This document shows positions 63,475 to 64,000 of a DNA stretch of 64,000 nt, piece by piece. This stretch comes from Paeniglutamicibacter psychrophenolicus (lineage in GTDB: Bacteria > Actinomycetota > Actinomycetes > Actinomycetales > Micrococcaceae): assembly GCF_017876575.1 (NCBI RefSeq), contig NZ_JAGIOE010000001.1:3886443-3950442 (forward strand), written 5' to 3'. The translations under genes were made by a program, and so were the position numbers. Position 1 is the first letter of the stretch; each line of letters opens with the position of its first letter. The notes under the pieces were generated by a model that was given only the letters and a program-made list of their open reading frames with translations, was not told the origin of the DNA and did no database searches.

Positions 63475-63744
63475 CTAGCGACGCAGGCCGAGGCGCTCGA
63501 TCAGCGTACGGTAGCGCTCGATGTCGGTGCCCTTGAGGTACGCAAGCATGCGACGACGACGACCAACCAGGGCCATCAGGCCGCGGCGGGTGTGGTGGTC
63601 ATGCTTGTGCATCTTCAGGTGCTCCGTCAGATCCAGGATGCGACGTGACATCACGGCAATCTGGACCTCCGGCGAACCGGTATCGCCTTCGCTGGTGGCG
63701 TAGGCCTTCATGATTTCCTGCTTGATAGCGGCGTCTAATGCCAC
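63475..63744 (-). CDS. rpsO: 30S ribosomal protein S15
   Basis: An 89-residue ribosomal protein, complete: [77 protein letters not shown] and the end [10 protein letters not shown]15 binds the central domain of 16S rRNA early in 30S assembly. The start is GTG at 63744 with AGGAG seven bases upstream. The frame is open 48 codons further but those do not match S15. The last 256 bases of the window, upstream of rpsO, hold its promoter region and no gene that I can see. Confidence 0.98.
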   Translation of the reverse strand: MALDAAIKQEIMKAYATSEGDTGSPEVQIAVMSRRILDLTEHLKMHKHDHHTRRGLMALVGRRRRMLAYLKGTDIERYRTLIERLGLRR

Positions 63745-64000
63745 AATAACTCCTAGAGTTGTACCGCGTTTCAAAAACACCGTCACCGGCAGGTGCACTC
63801 GCAACCGCGGACTGCAGCGGGCACCGCAGAAAAGTCTACCAAGAACTTGGCCCTTCGCGGCACGCCCCGAGACGCAACGCACATGCACCGCGGTCTACAG
63901 GTACCTGTTCACACCACGCAATTGCGTGCGCTGATACGGGCGTTTCCTGTCGACGTGCCTGGCTTCTCTGGCCATAGGACTCTTGGATGCCTAGGGTGAA

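Overview
The window reads as the chromosome of a high-GC actinobacterium, most likely Micrococcaceae (Arthrobacter / Paeniglutamicibacter / Glutamicibacter type). This rests on GC-rich coding sequence, frequent GTG and TTG starts, the families of its insertion sequences, a c-di-AMP riboswitch upstream of an M23 peptidase gene, a bacterial Pnkp/Hen1 RNA repair pair, and rpsO at the right edge, which marks chromosome rather than plasmid. No rRNA, tRNA or CRISPR array was seen.

Region 1 (0-25 kb) is an insertion-sequence-riddled defence island. It holds a truncated IS30 transposase, a frameshifted serine recombinase, a 790-residue P-loop ATPase with two N-terminal Rossmann/TIR-like sensor or effector modules, an IS that cuts off a Schlafen/AlbA-type gene, a zincin metalloprotease, an IS1595 element with clear 35-bp inverted repeats, a membrane protein directly abutting a eukaryote-like protein kinase, an orphan minus-strand gene, a complete type I restriction-modification operon (hsdM-hsdS-hsdR) and a trailing hypothetical gene. 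An IS481 element split by an IS110 copy and fragments of IS21 and IS1380 elements close the island.

Region 2 (25-41 kb) is metabolic and cell-envelope DNA broken up by duplications. An agmatinase-type ureohydrolase and a sodium:solute symporter form an operon behind a palindrome that covers the ribosome binding site. Three damaged copies of one APC amino-acid permease gene follow, together with a stray copy of the 3' end of a carboxylate-amine ligase gene, a membrane-anchored HNH nuclease, the intact ligase, a secreted 780-residue coiled-coil protein with cysteines only at its two ends, and the riboswitch-controlled M23 peptidase.

Region 3 (40.5-49.9 kb) is a catabolic cluster: TetR regulator, zinc alcohol dehydrogenase, alpha/beta hydrolase, Baeyer-Villiger-type monooxygenase, two short-chain dehydrogenases and a complete tripartite tricarboxylate transporter (tctC-tctB-tctA). 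A shared motif TCCGYACGGA followed by ACTATCA lies before the hydrolase and before tctC, which suggests one regulon.

Region 4 (50-64 kb) is more ordinary chromosome: a PfpI-family protein, a membrane-linked hydrolase, a GlxA-type AraC regulator, a YceI protein, one IS110 element, a phytoene-dehydrogenase-like oxidoreductase, Pnkp and Hen1, a higBA toxin-antitoxin pair and rpsO. The terminators after the oxidoreductase and after rpsO are near-identical copies.
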